A stretch of DNA of 50,213 nt from Tissierella creatinini (GCA_005046945.1 SUSS01000018.1:1-50213); one strand, 5' to 3'; shown: positions 17,396 through 27,254, counted from the first letter of the stretch. Notes: generated by a model from the letters alone, not told the origin. Made by a program: numbers and translations.

Positions 17396-18958
17396 ATGTC
17401 AAAGAAGATTATTTCATCATTGCTTGTATTAGTGATGATAGTATCAATTTTAACAGGATTAACAACAGGTCCTAAGCTTACAGCAGGTTCTGCAGAGGCA
17501 GTAAATGCTTCAGTATCATCTATAAGCGCTAAAAGCCCTAAATATATATTCATGTTTATTGGGGATGGGATGTCAGCAGTTCAGGTTAACTCAGCGCAAA
17601 TTTTTGGTGGAACTAATGAGCCTAACAACATAGGATTAGATGAGCTTAATTTCCAAAAATTCGAAGCTGTAGGATATCAAACAACTCATGATTCAACATC
17701 CTTTGCACCGGATTCAGCTTCAACTGGAACTGCTCTTTCATCCGGATTTAAGACTTGGAGTGGTACTGTAGGGTTAAAGCCTGTAGGAAATGTATCAGGC
17801 AACACGGCAGAAAATGTAGATACAAAAGCAGTTCCTAAGACTATAGCAGAAAGACTTAAAGAAGAAAAGGGTATGAAGATAGGTATAGTTTCAACAGTAA
17901 CTATTAACCATGCTACTCCGGCTGCTTACTATGCACACTCTGCATCCAGAAATGATTATTATGGAATAGCTAAGCAAATGGCAGAATCCAACTTTGATTA
18001 TTTTGGCGTGGGTACTATAAACAAAGCAACAGGAAATGATAAGAATGTTGTTGAAAAAAGCGCTTATGAAATAATGGAGGATAATGGATATAAGGTAGTT
18101 AATACAAAAGAAGAAATATTAGCTCTTAACAGCAAATCAGGCAAGACATATGCAGTAACTCCGGTTACTCAAGACAGTGGAGCAATGCCTTATGCAATAG
18201 ATAACCAAGAAGGAGATTTAACTCTTGCTGATTTTGTTAAGAAGGGCATTGATGTATTAAATAACAACAAAGGCTTCTTTATGATGGTTGAGGGCGGTAA
18301 AGTTGACTGGGCAGGTCATGCTAATGATGCAAAGGCTAATATTGGTGATGTTTTAGCTCTTGAAGAGGCTGTAGGAGTAGCACTTGATTTCCAAAAGAAA
18401 TATCCTAAGGATACTCTAATAATTGTAACAGGAGATCACGAAACTGGTGGTATGTCCATAGGTCAAGCAACAACCGGTTATGATACAGCTTTAAGAATAT
18501 TGGAAAAGCAAAAGATGTCATATGTAGCATTTGATTCTCTTCTTAAGGGAGAATTAAAGAATAATCCAGATATGACGTTTGCAGAATTAATGAATCTTGT
18601 GACACCTAACTTTGGCCTTAAGAATGAATTTGGAGATGGTCAAGGAGAAGAGCCTTATATGGGTCTTGAGCTATCCGATAGTGAAGTAGCTAGATTAGAA
18701 AAAGCATTAGAAGAAGCTAAGAAAGAAAAAGTAGAAGATACTGAAGAAAACAATTTATTATATGGTGGATACAATCCGGTTTCAGTTACTTTAACTCATA
18801 TCCTAAACAACAAGGCTGGCATAGGTTGGACTTCATACTCCCATACAGGAGTTCCGGTTCCGGTATATGCAACAGGTGCACGTGCAGACTTGTTCAACGG
18901 AGCATATGACAACACAGAAGTATATCAAAAATTAGTTACTGCAACTAAGCTTAAGTAA
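17396..18958 (+). CDS. phoA: Secreted alkaline phosphatase
   Basis: 520 residues. An N-terminal signal peptide (hydrophobic about 5-24) is followed by an alkaline phosphatase domain with metal ligand FIGDGMS (Asp57), the nucleophile Ser107 in APDSASTGTA, GHAND, VTGDHETGGM and the C-terminal His in SHTGVPVPV. It releases phosphate from organic esters outside the membrane. AGGAGG-like TGGAGG precedes the ATG. The Pho box upstream and the pst/phoPR neighbours mark it as a Pho regulon member. Confidence 0.96.
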   Translation: MSKKIISSLLVLVMIVSILTGLTTGPKLTAGSAEAVNASVSSISAKSPKYIFMFIGDGMSAVQVNSAQIFGGTNEPNNIGLDELNFQKFEAVGYQTTHDSTSFAPDSASTGTALSSGFKTWSGTVGLKPVGNVSGNTAENVDTKAVPKTIAERLKEEKGMKIGIVSTVTINHATPAAYYAHSASRNDYYGIAKQMAESNFDYFGVGTINKATGNDKNVVEKSAYEIMEDNGYKVVNTKEEILALNSKSGKTYAVTPVTQDSGAMPYAIDNQEGDLTLADFVKKGIDVLNNNKGFFMMVEGGKVDWAGHANDAKANIGDVLALEEAVGVALDFQKKYPKDTLIIVTGDHETGGMSIGQATTGYDTALRILEKQKMSYVAFDSLLKGELKNNPDMTFAELMNLVTPNFGLKNEFGDGQGEEPYMGLELSDSEVARLEKALEEAKKEKVEDTEENNLLYGGYNPVSVTLTHILNNKAGIGWTSYSHTGVPVPVYATGARADLFNGAYDNTEVYQKLVTATKLK

Positions 18959-18976
18959 TTAAAGTTAAATTTAACC

Positions 18977-19009
18977 ATAATAAGGCTGGAAATCCTCCAG
19001 CCTTATTAT
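18977..19009 (+). terminator. Terminator-like hairpin after phoA
   Basis: A perfect 14-bp stem, ATAATAAGGCTGGA with TCCAGCCTTATTAT, and a 5-base loop, 18 bp after the phoA stop. The U-rich tail lies in the 3' arm. Confidence 0.7.
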
Positions 19010-19201
19010 AACGAGGTGGAGATGTCCCCCACTTCTATAAGTGGCGGGTACCTATTAGCCTAAACAGGTGGTGTGTCTAAACGATGCAAGCATCGTTGCG
19101 GCTGTGTGATGTCTTGTTACACAAGACTATAATGCCTAAATCTCCCACCTCGTTGCAATGGTGTGAAGTAATTGCTAGGCAATTACCTCTGATATTTAAA
19201 T
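19010..19201 (+). repeat. Nested double-hairpin module repeat (copy A)
   Basis: Outer unit: arms AACGAGGTGGAGA (19010-19022) and TCTCCCACCTCGTT (19141-19154), linker GCAATGGTGTGAA, hairpin GTAATTGC-TAG-GCAATTAC (19168-19186) and tail ending TTTAAAT. In its loop sits a complete inner unit: hairpin AACGATGC-AA-GCATCGTT (19080-19097), linker GCGGCTGTGTGAT, hairpin GTCTTGT-TAC-ACAAGAC (19111-19127) and tail TATAATGCCTAAAT. A further hairpin, CCACTT/AAGTGG, is near 19030. The copy lies between phoA and the YibE/F gene. The reverse complement of copy B is closely related. Confidence 0.8.
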
Positions 19202-19235
19202 TAATTGCAGGTGGATGAAAGGATGTTTTTAAAGG

Positions 19236-20393
19236 ATGAAAGTTAATAGAAAAGAAGTGGGTTTTATTTTATCTTTGCTTGTATTTTTGGCCATACTTGT
19301 TCTACTGCCTACCGGGTTTCAGAAACAGCAATATGTATTTACTGAGGGTGTAAGGGCCAAGGTAATTTCAGTAAATAACTCGGGAATATTTAGCACAGGG
19401 ATTTTTAATCAGGGAGACCAAGGTGCCGAGATTGAAATCCAGACCGGAAAGCACAAGGGGCAAGTAGTATGGGCTAATAACATGCTAAGCGGAAGTCTTG
19501 CCCAGGATAAGATATTCCAACCCGGAGATAAGGCTTGGGTTCTTGTTGGCTTCGATGAAAATGGTAATATAAACTTTGCTAATATGATAGACCATTATCG
19601 TATAGATAAGGAAATAGTCCTTATTGGTTTTTTTGCAGTATTAATAATAGCCTTTTCGGGTTTTACGGGTGTAAGAACCCTATTATCCTTTGCCTTTGCA
19701 CTCTTAAGCATTTGGAAGATATTGATTCCGGCCATGTTGAAGGGCTATAATCCAATACTTATTGCTTTAATAGTTGGGAATGTACTCACCATTATTACAA
19801 TCCTATTGGTTGCAGGTTTTTCAAAGAAGGCTTATGCAGCAATTATTAGCTCTACTTCCTGTTCATTAATTACCTGCATTATGGCTATAATATTTGGGAC
19901 TTATTTCAATATACATGGGGCCGTTATGGAGTGGTCCGAATCCTTGCTTTATGCAGGATATATGAATCTTGACTTAACTCAAATTTTTCAAGCGGGTATC
20001 TATTTAGCCAGCACAGGAGCTATATTGGACTTAGCTGTGGATATTTCCTCTGCACTTGATGAAATTAAGCTAAGCAATCCACAGGTATCAAAAAAGAGCC
20101 TAATGATATCCGGTCTTAATATTGGAAAGACCGTAGTAGGAAGCCAGACTACCACCCTTTTATTCGCTTATATGGGAACTTATATTTCTGTATTGATGGT
20201 TTATATGGCCCAGGGAACACCTCTATTGAACATACTCAATACAAAGGCTATTGCAGCTGAAATACTTCATACCTTCGTAGGTTGTATCGGCCTTGTTTTA
20301 GTTTCTCCTTTAACATCTTTAATCTGCGGACTTATGTATGAGAAGGATAAGAATGGGGTCAATGTAAGTGAAGCAAGAATAATTTCTGATTAA
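19236..20393 (+). CDS. YibE/F family membrane protein
   Basis: 385 residues. There is an N-terminal membrane helix (about 8-27), an extracytoplasmic beta-rich domain (about 35-125) and then seven or eight hydrophobic helices containing FSGFTGVRTLLSF, GNVLTIITI, LDLAVDISSALDEIK and GKTVVGSQTTTLLFAY, which are YibE/F hallmarks. The function of the family is unsettled. The ribosome binding site (AAAGG directly before ATG) is poor, and the 5' UTR carries repeat copy A. Confidence 0.85.
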   Translation: MKVNRKEVGFILSLLVFLAILVLLPTGFQKQQYVFTEGVRAKVISVNNSGIFSTGIFNQGDQGAEIEIQTGKHKGQVVWANNMLSGSLAQDKIFQPGDKAWVLVGFDENGNINFANMIDHYRIDKEIVLIGFFAVLIIAFSGFTGVRTLLSFAFALLSIWKILIPAMLKGYNPILIALIVGNVLTIITILLVAGFSKKAYAAIISSTSCSLITCIMAIIFGTYFNIHGAVMEWSESLLYAGYMNLDLTQIFQAGIYLASTGAILDLAVDISSALDEIKLSNPQVSKKSLMISGLNIGKTVVGSQTTTLLFAYMGTYISVLMVYMAQGTPLLNILNTKAIAAEILHTFVGCIGLVLVSPLTSLICGLMYEKDKNGVNVSEARIISD

Positions 20394-20486
20394 GGGTATT
20401 TATTTAACAATCATCTCATATTGTCTTAATATGTTATTTAAAATGCTTTGCTATAATATGTTTATGACAAAATAAGAGGTGAGTGA

Positions 20487-21071
20487 ATGAGATTAAATCT
20501 ATGTATCGATATTGACGGCACTATTACTGAGCCTTATTACTGGCTAAAACTTGCAAACCAATATTTTGGCACTAATGTTAGCCCATCCGGTATAACATGT
20601 TATGAAATCCACAAGGTGCTTAATATCCAAATCGAGGAATACTTAAATTTCTATAATCAACTTGGAGAAAGGCTGCATTTAGAAGCAGAAGTAAGGCAGG
20701 ATGCAGGAATCATATTAAAGAGACTAGAAGAGCAACATAATTTACATTATGTAACTGCAAGGGAATCCAAAATGACCCATGTAACAAAGGAATGGATTAA
20801 GATGCATGATCTTCCTAAGGTTGGCCTTCATATACTAGGGTCCCATTATAAGGTTAAAAAGGCTGAAGAATTGGAATGTGATATCTTTATAGAAGATAGG
20901 TATGAAAACGCACTAGAATTGGCTCTTGCCGGTTTTAAGGTTCTCCTAATCGATTGCAACTACAATAGAAGTCCTTTGATATACGGAATCACAAGGGTAT
21001 ACAGCTGGATAGATATATATGAGGAAATAACTGCTTATGTAGCAAGAGAAAAATCCAAGAAAATTGCCTAG
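20487..21071 (+). CDS. HAD-family 5' nucleotidase, NT5C-like
   Basis: A 194-residue HAD phosphohydrolase with motif I DIDGT (nucleophile Asp8, acid Asp10), motif II near YVTAR, and the late motif FIEDRYENALELA. The short helical cap and length fit the NT5C-like 5'(3')-deoxyribonucleotidases. It probably dephosphorylates a nucleoside monophosphate in the cytosol. RBS AGAGGTGAG. It is monocistronic, with a promoter-like TATAAT upstream and a terminator after it. Confidence 0.75.
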   Translation: MRLNLCIDIDGTITEPYYWLKLANQYFGTNVSPSGITCYEIHKVLNIQIEEYLNFYNQLGERLHLEAEVRQDAGIILKRLEEQHNLHYVTARESKMTHVTKEWIKMHDLPKVGLHILGSHYKVKKAEELECDIFIEDRYENALELALAGFKVLLIDCNYNRSPLIYGITRVYSWIDIYEEITAYVAREKSKKIA

Positions 21072-21086
21072 ATTAATTAGGAAAAA

Positions 21087-21119
21087 AGTTGCTTTTATCA
21101 AAGAGGCAACTATTTTTTT
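21087..21119 (+). terminator. Terminator of the nucleotidase gene
   Basis: AGTTGC (21087-21092) pairs with GCAACT (21106-21111) and is followed by ATTTTTTT. Confidence 0.85.
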
Positions 21120-21120
21120 C

Positions 21121-21149
21121 TTGCAAGTCCTAAATTTTAGTGTTATAAT
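21121..21149 (+). promoter_or_regulatory. Promoter of rpsF-ssb-rpsR
   Basis: TTGCAA (21121-21126) and TATAAT (21144-21149) are 17 bp apart. The predicted transcript has a leader of about 90 nt. Confidence 0.8.
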
Positions 21150-21192
21150 AACTTGATGAAAATTTTTTGAAGATGATTTTTGAAGAAATTTT

Positions 21193-21236
21193 CTCCTTGC
21201 TCTATCATAAGGATAGGGCCGATAGTCCACAAGGAG
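21193..21236 (+). promoter_or_regulatory. S6:S18-type autoregulatory leader of rpsF
   Basis: CTCCTTG (21193-21199) is perfectly complementary to CAAGGAG (21230-21236), which contains the rpsF ribosome binding site. Inside is a CTATC/GATAG hairpin followed by GGGCCGATAG with the CCG that marks the bS6:bS18-binding leader described for bacterial rpsF mRNAs. Binding of the S6:S18 complex would stabilise the fold and repress translation. Confidence 0.75.
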
Positions 21237-21245
21237 GTGAAACAC

Positions 21246-21530
21246 ATGAGAAAATATGAAGGCGTTTTTATCTTTTTACCTAATATGGAAGAAGAGAAGA
21301 GAGTTCAGTTGCTAAACAGATTTAAAGGTATAATCGAGGCAGATGGCTCCATTTCCAATGTTGATGAATGGGGAGTTAGAAAGCTTGCATATCTAATCGA
21401 TGACATAGGTGAAGGCTACTATGTTCTTTTAAACTTCGAAGGTAGTTCTGAAGTTATTAAGGAATTAGATAGAGTTGCGAGAATTTCAGACGGCATTATG
21501 AGACACATGATCGTTAGAATAGAAGAGTAA
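21246..21530 (+). CDS. rpsF: 30S ribosomal protein bS6
   Basis: 94 residues, the normal length: MRKYEGVFIF at the start, WGVRKLAY in the middle and RISDGIMRHMIVR near the end. The start at 21246 is set by AAGGAGGTG 6 bases upstream; a longer frame from 21180 would run through the leader. First gene of rpsF-ssb-rpsR. Confidence 0.98.
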   Translation: MRKYEGVFIFLPNMEEEKRVQLLNRFKGIIEADGSISNVDEWGVRKLAYLIDDIGEGYYVLLNFEGSSEVIKELDRVARISDGIMRHMIVRIEE

Positions 21531-21548
21531 TCTAAGGATGGTGATTAG

Positions 21549-21992
21549 ATGAATAATGTAACGTTAATTGGAAGACTGACAAAAGATCCTGAATTGAGAT
21601 ATATTCCTAATTCAGGTAATCCGGTATCAACATTTACTCTGGCTGTAGACAAGGGTTTATCCAGAGAGAAAAAACAGGAAATGGAATCTAAAAATCAGCC
21701 TACAGCTGACTTTATCAGAATTGTAGTTTGGGGAAAACAAGCTGAAAATTGTGCTAATTATCTAGCTAAGGGTAGGCTAGTTGGAATTCAAGGAAGAATT
21801 CAGACCGGCAGCTATAATGATACTTCAGGAAATAAAGTATATACTACTGAAGTTGTAGCAAATCAAGTTGAATTCCTTGAGTGGGGAGACTCTGGCAATA
21901 AAACTGCTGGAAGCGGCTTCAACAACACCACCTTTGATTACCCAGGAATAGAAGGCTTCCACCCTGCTGACAATGATGATATTCCATTCTAA
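21549..21992 (+). CDS. ssb: Single-stranded DNA-binding protein
   Basis: 147 residues. An OB fold (about 1-105) begins [17 protein letters not shown] and has [22 protein letters not shown] Gly/Asn-rich linker follows, then the acidic tail ending DNDDIPF that recruits repair and replication proteins. It lies between rpsF and rpsR, as in most Firmicutes. Confidence 0.98.
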   Translation: MNNVTLIGRLTKDPELRYIPNSGNPVSTFTLAVDKGLSREKKQEMESKNQPTADFIRIVVWGKQAENCANYLAKGRLVGIQGRIQTGSYNDTSGNKVYTTEVVANQVEFLEWGDSGNKTAGSGFNNTTFDYPGIEGFHPADNDDIPF

Positions 21993-22006
21993 GAGGAGGG
22001 GAAAAG

Positions 22007-22231
22007 ATGCAAAGAAAATTTAAACCAAGAAAAAGAGTTTGCGCATTCTGTGCAGACAAATCTAAGGCGATTGATTATAAAGATACAAATAAATTAAAGA
22101 AGTATATAACTGAGAGAGGCAAGATTCTTCCAAGAAGAATTTCAGGCAACTGCTCAAAGCACCAAAGAGAATTAACAATTGCTATTAAGAGATCAAGACA
22201 AGTAGCATTACTACCATATAGTGCAGAATAA
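22007..22231 (+). CDS. rpsR: 30S ribosomal protein bS18
   Basis: 74 residues. The Cys-containing N-terminal part (RVCAFCADK) suggests the zinc-binding C+ type, though only two Cys are at the N-terminus and a third is [29 protein letters not shown] is the family signature. RBS AGAGGAGGGG. Last gene of the operon, followed by a strong terminator. Confidence 0.98.
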   Translation: MQRKFKPRKRVCAFCADKSKAIDYKDTNKLKKYITERGKILPRRISGNCSKHQRELTIAIKRSRQVALLPYSAE

Positions 22232-22242
22232 GATATATATTA

Positions 22243-22267
22243 AGAGAGGGCAGCCTCTCTTTTTTTG
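22243..22267 (+). terminator. Terminator of rpsF-ssb-rpsR
   Basis: AAGAGAGG pairs with CCTCTCTT around GCAG, followed by seven T. Confidence 0.95.
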
Positions 22268-22286
22268 TTACCTGAGCCGATTATGT

Positions 22287-22315
22287 TTGACTAAATATCC
22301 AAACCTTTATATTAT
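22287..22315 (+). promoter_or_regulatory. Promoter upstream of DUF2232-gdpP-rplI
   Basis: TTGACT (22287-22292) and TATTAT (22310-22315) are 17 bp apart. A short GAC/GTC hairpin with a T run (about 22321-22340) follows, and a second TATAAT lies near 22355, so more than one start or an attenuator is possible. Confidence 0.5.
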
Positions 22316-22419
22316 AATAGAAAGACCCTTTTGTCTTTTTGGTAAGTAATAGAGTATAATGTAAATATACCTGAAGAAAAATTTGATTAAGCTTTTATTT
22401 AATGAATAGAGGTGATATT

Positions 22420-23373
22420 TTGAAAGAGGAAAAACAATTTAACCATGACATCTTGGAGGCAATAGGAATTATAATTTTTATGACTATATATGCTTTGGCT
22501 GGAATCTACTTGTTTCCCTTTAACTTGATCTTTTTTCCGATTCCATTCATATACCTTGGAGTTAGAAGGGGACTTATACAGGGGATATTAAGCTTGGCTG
22601 TTGTATCTATAACTGTCCTAATTATAGTTGATATTCCTAGTGCTCTAGTTCTTATATTGTTATTTTCACCCTTAGTTTATAATATTTCAGAAGGAATCAA
22701 AAGCAGAAGGAAGTCTACAGAAATACTTGGACTTTCAACAGCTATTTTTTTCCTATCGGTTTTATTATTCTATAGTGTTTCCCAGAACATTACCGGAATA
22801 AATATAATGACCCAGCTTGAAGGCTCTTTCAATCAAATGCTTGATACTCAGGTTGAAATGTTTAAAGAAATGGGTTTTACAAATTTTGAAATCCTAAAGA
22901 CTGCAGGACAGCTTAAGGGCACTTACAGGTATGTACTTTGGGTATTTCCGGTGATTACTCTGATATCGTCTTTGTTTATAAGCTATTGCAACTATTACCT
23001 ATCTATAATATTATTAAGAAGAACGGGTCTTGGTATCGTATCTATTCCTAGGTTTTCCAGATTTAAGCTTCCAAATAACACTTTGCTGGGAGTAGTAGTA
23101 ATGTTTATTGCCTCATATATTGTTAAGGGTTTGAATCTTTCCTTTGCAGAACCCCTTATGTTGAATATTGTGACCCTTATTTGGACCATGTTTATGGCCC
23201 AAGGCTTGTCAGTTTTGGATTTTATGTTTATTAAGAAGGGATTGAAACTCCCTTTAAGAGTATTTTTTCTAATGGTAATAATGCTAATATTGCCTTTGGG
23301 AACATTCATATTCTTTATAGGAGCTATGGATAACATATTTAATTTTAGAAAATTCAATAGAAGTAATGCCTGA
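22420..23373 (+). CDS. DUF2232 family membrane protein
   Basis: About 317 residues with seven or eight membrane helices, of the DUF2232 family whose gene usually precedes gdpP in Firmicutes. Function unknown. A TTG at 22420 preceded by AGAGGTG is preferred to the ATG at 22402, which has no ribosome binding site. The gene is 18 bp upstream of gdpP. Confidence 0.8.
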   Translation: MKEEKQFNHDILEAIGIIIFMTIYALAGIYLFPFNLIFFPIPFIYLGVRRGLIQGILSLAVVSITVLIIVDIPSALVLILLFSPLVYNISEGIKSRRKSTEILGLSTAIFFLSVLLFYSVSQNITGINIMTQLEGSFNQMLDTQVEMFKEMGFTNFEILKTAGQLKGTYRYVLWVFPVITLISSLFISYCNYYLSIILLRRTGLGIVSIPRFSRFKLPNNTLLGVVVMFIASYIVKGLNLSFAEPLMLNIVTLIWTMFMAQGLSVLDFMFIKKGLKLPLRVFFLMVIMLILPLGTFIFFIGAMDNIFNFRKFNRSNA

Positions 23374-23391
23374 TTAAGGGGGTTCCTAATC

Positions 23392-25389
23392 GTGAAAGAT
23401 AAAAAGTTGTTTAGCTGGTCTGATACAAAGCTATATCTTATAATAATTGGAGTTTTGCTAATTATTATTGCTTTCTTTAAGCCAATTTTGGCCTTTATAG
23501 GTGGAATCGTCCTAGCATATCTAGTCTATTATGATTACAAAAATATTAATGAAAAGAATAAAAAATGGGCTAGGTATCTGGAGGACTTATCAGATGAATT
23601 CGACTCAGCAACTAAGCATGCCATATTTAACATGCCTTTTCCCTTGGTTCTAATCGATGAAATGGGGACTATTACTTGGTACAATACCCCTTTTTTGGAT
23701 TTAATGGTGGAGGAGGATATACTCAATGAGAGGATTTATGAACTGGTTCCTGGTCTTAGCATGGAGGATATTATAAAACAGGAAGAGGACGATCCATTAA
23801 ACTTGAAATATGGGAATAGATATTATAAGGTCTATCCTAATAAAGTAGATTCAAAAAAGAATAATATCAAGAGCAATATAATAATGCTATATTGGGTTGA
23901 TAATACCGATTATGTAGTCCTTAGTGAAACCTATAAGTATGAAAAGAATATTGTTGGCCTAATCTATGTAGATAATTATGATGACGTTAAGAATTCTACT
24001 CCGGATATTAATAAACCTCTGGTCTTGGCTGAAATTGATAAAAATATCAATGCCTATTTTTCAAATTATAAAGGCATCGTACGTAAGTATGAAAGCGACA
24101 AGTATCTCATTGTGACAGACTATGCAGCCCTTGAGGAAATAGAATCAAAGAAATTCGACATCTTGGACAAGATGAGGGAATTAAACATTGGTAATACTAT
24201 TCCCATCACCTTGAGTTTAGGTATGTGTTCCATAGGGGAGACTCCTCTCCAATCATATGAAAATGCTAAGGCTGCCATCGATCTGGCTCTTGGAAGAGGT
24301 GGAGACCAGGCGGTGGTAAGAACAGTGACATCCTTCGAATTCTATGGTGGAAAGTCAAAGGCCATGGAGAAGAGAAACAAGGTAAAGGCAAGGGTGATTG
24401 GCTATGCCCTCAGGCAGCTTATAGACCAGGCTGATAAGGTCTTTGTAATGGGGCATAAAACCCCCGATATGGACTCCCTAGGGGCCGGAATAGGAATCTT
24501 AAGGGCTATTAAAAATAGAAATAGGGAAGGCTACCTAATTATCAACGGGGAAAACCCCTCTATAAGAAATATAATGGAAAGGTTGAGACAAGAACAACCT
24601 ACCATTTTGGAAAGATTAATCGATCAAAAAGAAGCCGAAGTCTTAATTGATAAGAATTCATTGATTATAGTAGTAGATAATCATAAACCAAGCTTTACTG
24701 AAGCCCCTGAGCTTTTAGATTTAGTGGATAAGGTAGTCGTAATAGACCACCATAGGAGAGGGGCAGAGTTTTTCAAGGATCCTGTCCTTACTTATATAGA
24801 GCCTTATGCTTCATCTACTTCGGAGCTGGTAACGGAAGTTTTGTCCTATATGGGTGAGAACACCAATCTTACTAAATTTGAGGCAGAGGCCTTGCTGGCG
24901 GGAATTACAGTAGATACTAAGAATTTCAGCTTTCAGACAGGAGTTCGAACCTTTGAAGCAGCTGCTGCTCTTAAGAGGGCAGGGGCAGATACCACTATTG
25001 TTAAACAGCTATTTAGGGATGATATAGGCACCTTTGTTAATAAGGCCGAAGTCGTTAGGTCTGCAAAGATAGTATTTAATAAAATAGCCATTGGAAGGCT
25101 TGAGAACCAAATGGAGGATTCCCTCTTAATTGCTGCTCAGTCGGCAAATGAGCTTTTAAATATCAACAATGTAGAAGCATCCTTTGTTTTAACCAAGATA
25201 GGAAATAAGATTCATATTTCCGGAAGGTCTATAGGAAATATTTCTGTTCAGCTTATATTGGAAAGAATGGGTGGGGGAGGTCATCTCACAAGTGCAGGAA
25301 CTCAGCTTTCCGATTTGAATATGGATGAAGCAGAGGAATTATTGAAAGAAAACATAGATAATTATCTTAAGGAAGGTGTAAAAGAATGA
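23392..25389 (+). CDS. gdpP: Cyclic-di-AMP phosphodiesterase GdpP
   Basis: 665 residues. Two membrane helices (about 13-50) lead to a PAS domain (about 75-130), a degenerate GGDEF domain (about 175-300) and the DHH/DHHA1 phosphodiesterase (about 340-660). The manganese ligands are visible in [13 protein letters not shown] and VIDHHRRG, and the substrate loop in [10 protein letters not shown]. It hydrolyses c-di-AMP to pApA and so affects potassium and wall homeostasis. GTG start. Its stop overlaps the rplI start by 4 bp (ATGA). Confidence 0.96.
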   Translation: MKDKKLFSWSDTKLYLIIIGVLLIIIAFFKPILAFIGGIVLAYLVYYDYKNINEKNKKWARYLEDLSDEFDSATKHAIFNMPFPLVLIDEMGTITWYNTPFLDLMVEEDILNERIYELVPGLSMEDIIKQEEDDPLNLKYGNRYYKVYPNKVDSKKNNIKSNIIMLYWVDNTDYVVLSETYKYEKNIVGLIYVDNYDDVKNSTPDINKPLVLAEIDKNINAYFSNYKGIVRKYESDKYLIVTDYAALEEIESKKFDILDKMRELNIGNTIPITLSLGMCSIGETPLQSYENAKAAIDLALGRGGDQAVVRTVTSFEFYGGKSKAMEKRNKVKARVIGYALRQLIDQADKVFVMGHKTPDMDSLGAGIGILRAIKNRNREGYLIINGENPSIRNIMERLRQEQPTILERLIDQKEAEVLIDKNSLIIVVDNHKPSFTEAPELLDLVDKVVVIDHHRRGAEFFKDPVLTYIEPYASSTSELVTEVLSYMGENTNLTKFEAEALLAGITVDTKNFSFQTGVRTFEAAAALKRAGADTTIVKQLFRDDIGTFVNKAEVVRSAKIVFNKIAIGRLENQMEDSLLIAAQSANELLNINNVEASFVLTKIGNKIHISGRSIGNISVQLILERMGGGGHLTSAGTQLSDLNMDEAEELLKENIDNYLKEGVKE

Positions 25390-25832
25390 AAGTAATATTG
25401 TTAAAGGAAGTCAAAGGATTAGGCAAAGAAGGAGATTTAGTTAATTCAAAAGATGGCTATGCTCGAAATTTCTTGTTTCCAAAGAACTTGGCAGTTGAAG
25501 CAAGCCCAGCTAACCTTAAGAAATGGGAAGAGAATAATAAGCTGATGGAAGAAAAGAGACAAGTTGAGATCAAAGAGGCTAATGATCTTAAGGATAGAAT
25601 TGAAAAGCTTACTGTTGAAATAAAGGCTAAGGGTGGTTCAGGCGGAAAGTTATTTGGTTCTATTACATCCCAGGATATAGCTGCTGCTTTAAATACACAG
25701 CATAAAATAGATGTGGACAAGAGAAAGATTGAATTAAAGGAAAATATAAAGACTACAGGACTTAAAGAGGTTGAGGTGAAGCTTTATCCTGAAATCTCAG
25801 CAAAGATGAAGGTAAATGTTACAGTAGAGTAA
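25386..25832 (+). CDS. rplI: 50S ribosomal protein bL9
   Basis: 148 residues. The N-terminal RNA-binding domain [17 protein letters not shown] and [14 protein letters not shown] is followed by the long connecting helix and a C-terminal domain with KLFGSIT. Translationally coupled to gdpP by the ATGA overlap, as in many Firmicutes. Confidence 0.98.
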   Translation: MKVILLKEVKGLGKEGDLVNSKDGYARNFLFPKNLAVEASPANLKKWEENNKLMEEKRQVEIKEANDLKDRIEKLTVEIKAKGGSGGKLFGSITSQDIAAALNTQHKIDVDKRKIELKENIKTTGLKEVEVKLYPEISAKMKVNVTVE

Positions 25833-25838
25833 GGAAAT

Positions 25839-25909
25839 AACAGGGCAAAAAACGCCCTGTTTCAGTGGTGTGATACAATTGCTATGCAATTGTTAGGAGA
25901 CTTAGAAGG
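25839..25909 (+). repeat. Double-hairpin module repeat (copy E), also rplI terminator
   Basis: First hairpin AACAGGGC-AAAAAAC-GCCCTGTT (25839-25861), linker TCAGTGGTGTGAT, second hairpin ACAATTGC-TAT-GCAATTGT (25875-25893), tail TAGGAGACTTAGAAGG. The first hairpin lies 6 bp after the rplI stop and looks like its terminator, but no T run follows it. The unit ends just before the dnaB ribosome binding region. Confidence 0.75.
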
Positions 25910-25919
25910 TGGTTTTTAG

Positions 25920-27254
25920 ATGGAAGGATTTATAGGTCGTATTCCTCCTCATAGTTTAGAGGCTGAGCAGTCGGTTCTGGGTGCCATGATGGTAAGCAAG
26001 GAAGCTATCAATACGGCAGTGGAAATAATTAGGCCAAGCGATTTTTACAAGGAAGTTAATAAAGAGATATTTGAAGCTATTTTAAGCTTATTTAATAGAA
26101 ATGAACCTGTGGACTTGATTACTTTAAGTGAGGAATTGAAGAGAAGGGGCACCTTGGATAATGTGGGAGGTATTACCTATATTGCTAATCTATCCACTAG
26201 CGTGGCTACTACGGCTAATACCAAGTATTATTGCAAGATAGTGGAAGATAAGTCCATATTAAGAAGGCTTATAGCTTCCTCTGATGAGATAATTACAAAG
26301 GCCTATGAGGATAACGAGGAAATCAATGCCATTATTGAAAAGGCTGAAAAGAATATATTTGACATTACACAGGGTTCTCATAAGGAAGGCTTTACCCCTA
26401 TAAACGAAGTTCTTCTATCTAGCTTTGCTCAAATAGAGGAAAGGGCAGCTAATAAGGGGACTTTAACAGGGCTTACTACAGGCTTTATAGATTTGGATAA
26501 TAAGTTGTCCGGACTACAGAAATCCGACTTAGTCCTCTTGGCTGCAAGACCTTCCATGGGTAAAACTGCCTTAGGAATTAATTTTGCAACTAATGCAGCA
26601 ATAAAGGCCGGAGCTAAGGTAGCAGTATTTTCCCTAGAAATGTCTAAAGAGCAGTTAGTGCAGAGAATGATAAGTGCCACAGCCCATGTGGATTTACAGA
26701 AGATAATATCCGGTAATCTAATAGACAATGAGTGGATGCAGGTGGTTAACTCTATGGGTCCTTTATCCCAAATAAGTTTATTTATCGATGATACAGCTGG
26801 AATTTCCCTTATGGAAATGAAGGCAAAGTGCAGAAGGCTTAAGATTGAAAAGGGCTTGGATCTGGTTTTAATAGATTACCTTCAACTTATGCAGCTTGAT
26901 GGCCATACTGAAAGCAGGCAGCAGGAAATATCGGCAATATCAAGGGGACTCAAGGGCCTGGCCAAAGAGATGGAATGCCCCGTAGTAGCCTTGTCCCAGC
27001 TTTCCCGTGCTCCTGAACTTCGTGCAGACCATAGGCCTATTCTTTCGGATTTGAGAGAGTCCGGAGCCATAGAGCAAGATGCTGACGTTGTAATGTTTTT
27101 ATATAGGGATGAATACTATAATCAAGAATCAGAAAAGAAGAATATCGGTGAGGTAATCATAGCAAAACACAGAAACGGTCCAACAGGCAATGTAGAGCTA
27201 TTCTGGAAGGGTGAATATACAAAGTTCTTGAATAAGGAAAACTATATGCAGTGA
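25920..27254 (+). CDS. dnaB: Replicative DNA helicase DnaB
   Basis: 444 residues (the protein called DnaC in Bacillus). The N-terminal helical domain starts with PPHSLEAEQSVLGAMM. The RecA-like motor has Walker A RPSMGKTALG near 208, Walker B LVLIDYLQLM, and SQLSRAPE and RHNGPTG with the arginine-finger region. It unwinds DNA at the fork as a hexamer. A GNAT gene lies between it and the dnaD-dnaC helicase-loading genes. Confidence 0.98.
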   Translation: MEGFIGRIPPHSLEAEQSVLGAMMVSKEAINTAVEIIRPSDFYKEVNKEIFEAILSLFNRNEPVDLITLSEELKRRGTLDNVGGITYIANLSTSVATTANTKYYCKIVEDKSILRRLIASSDEIITKAYEDNEEINAIIEKAEKNIFDITQGSHKEGFTPINEVLLSSFAQIEERAANKGTLTGLTTGFIDLDNKLSGLQKSDLVLLAARPSMGKTALGINFATNAAIKAGAKVAVFSLEMSKEQLVQRMISATAHVDLQKIISGNLIDNEWMQVVNSMGPLSQISLFIDDTAGISLMEMKAKCRRLKIEKGLDLVLIDYLQLMQLDGHTESRQQEISAISRGLKGLAKEMECPVVALSQLSRAPELRADHRPILSDLRESGAIEQDADVVMFLYRDEYYNQESEKKNIGEVIIAKHRNGPTGNVELFWKGEYTKFLNKENYMQ

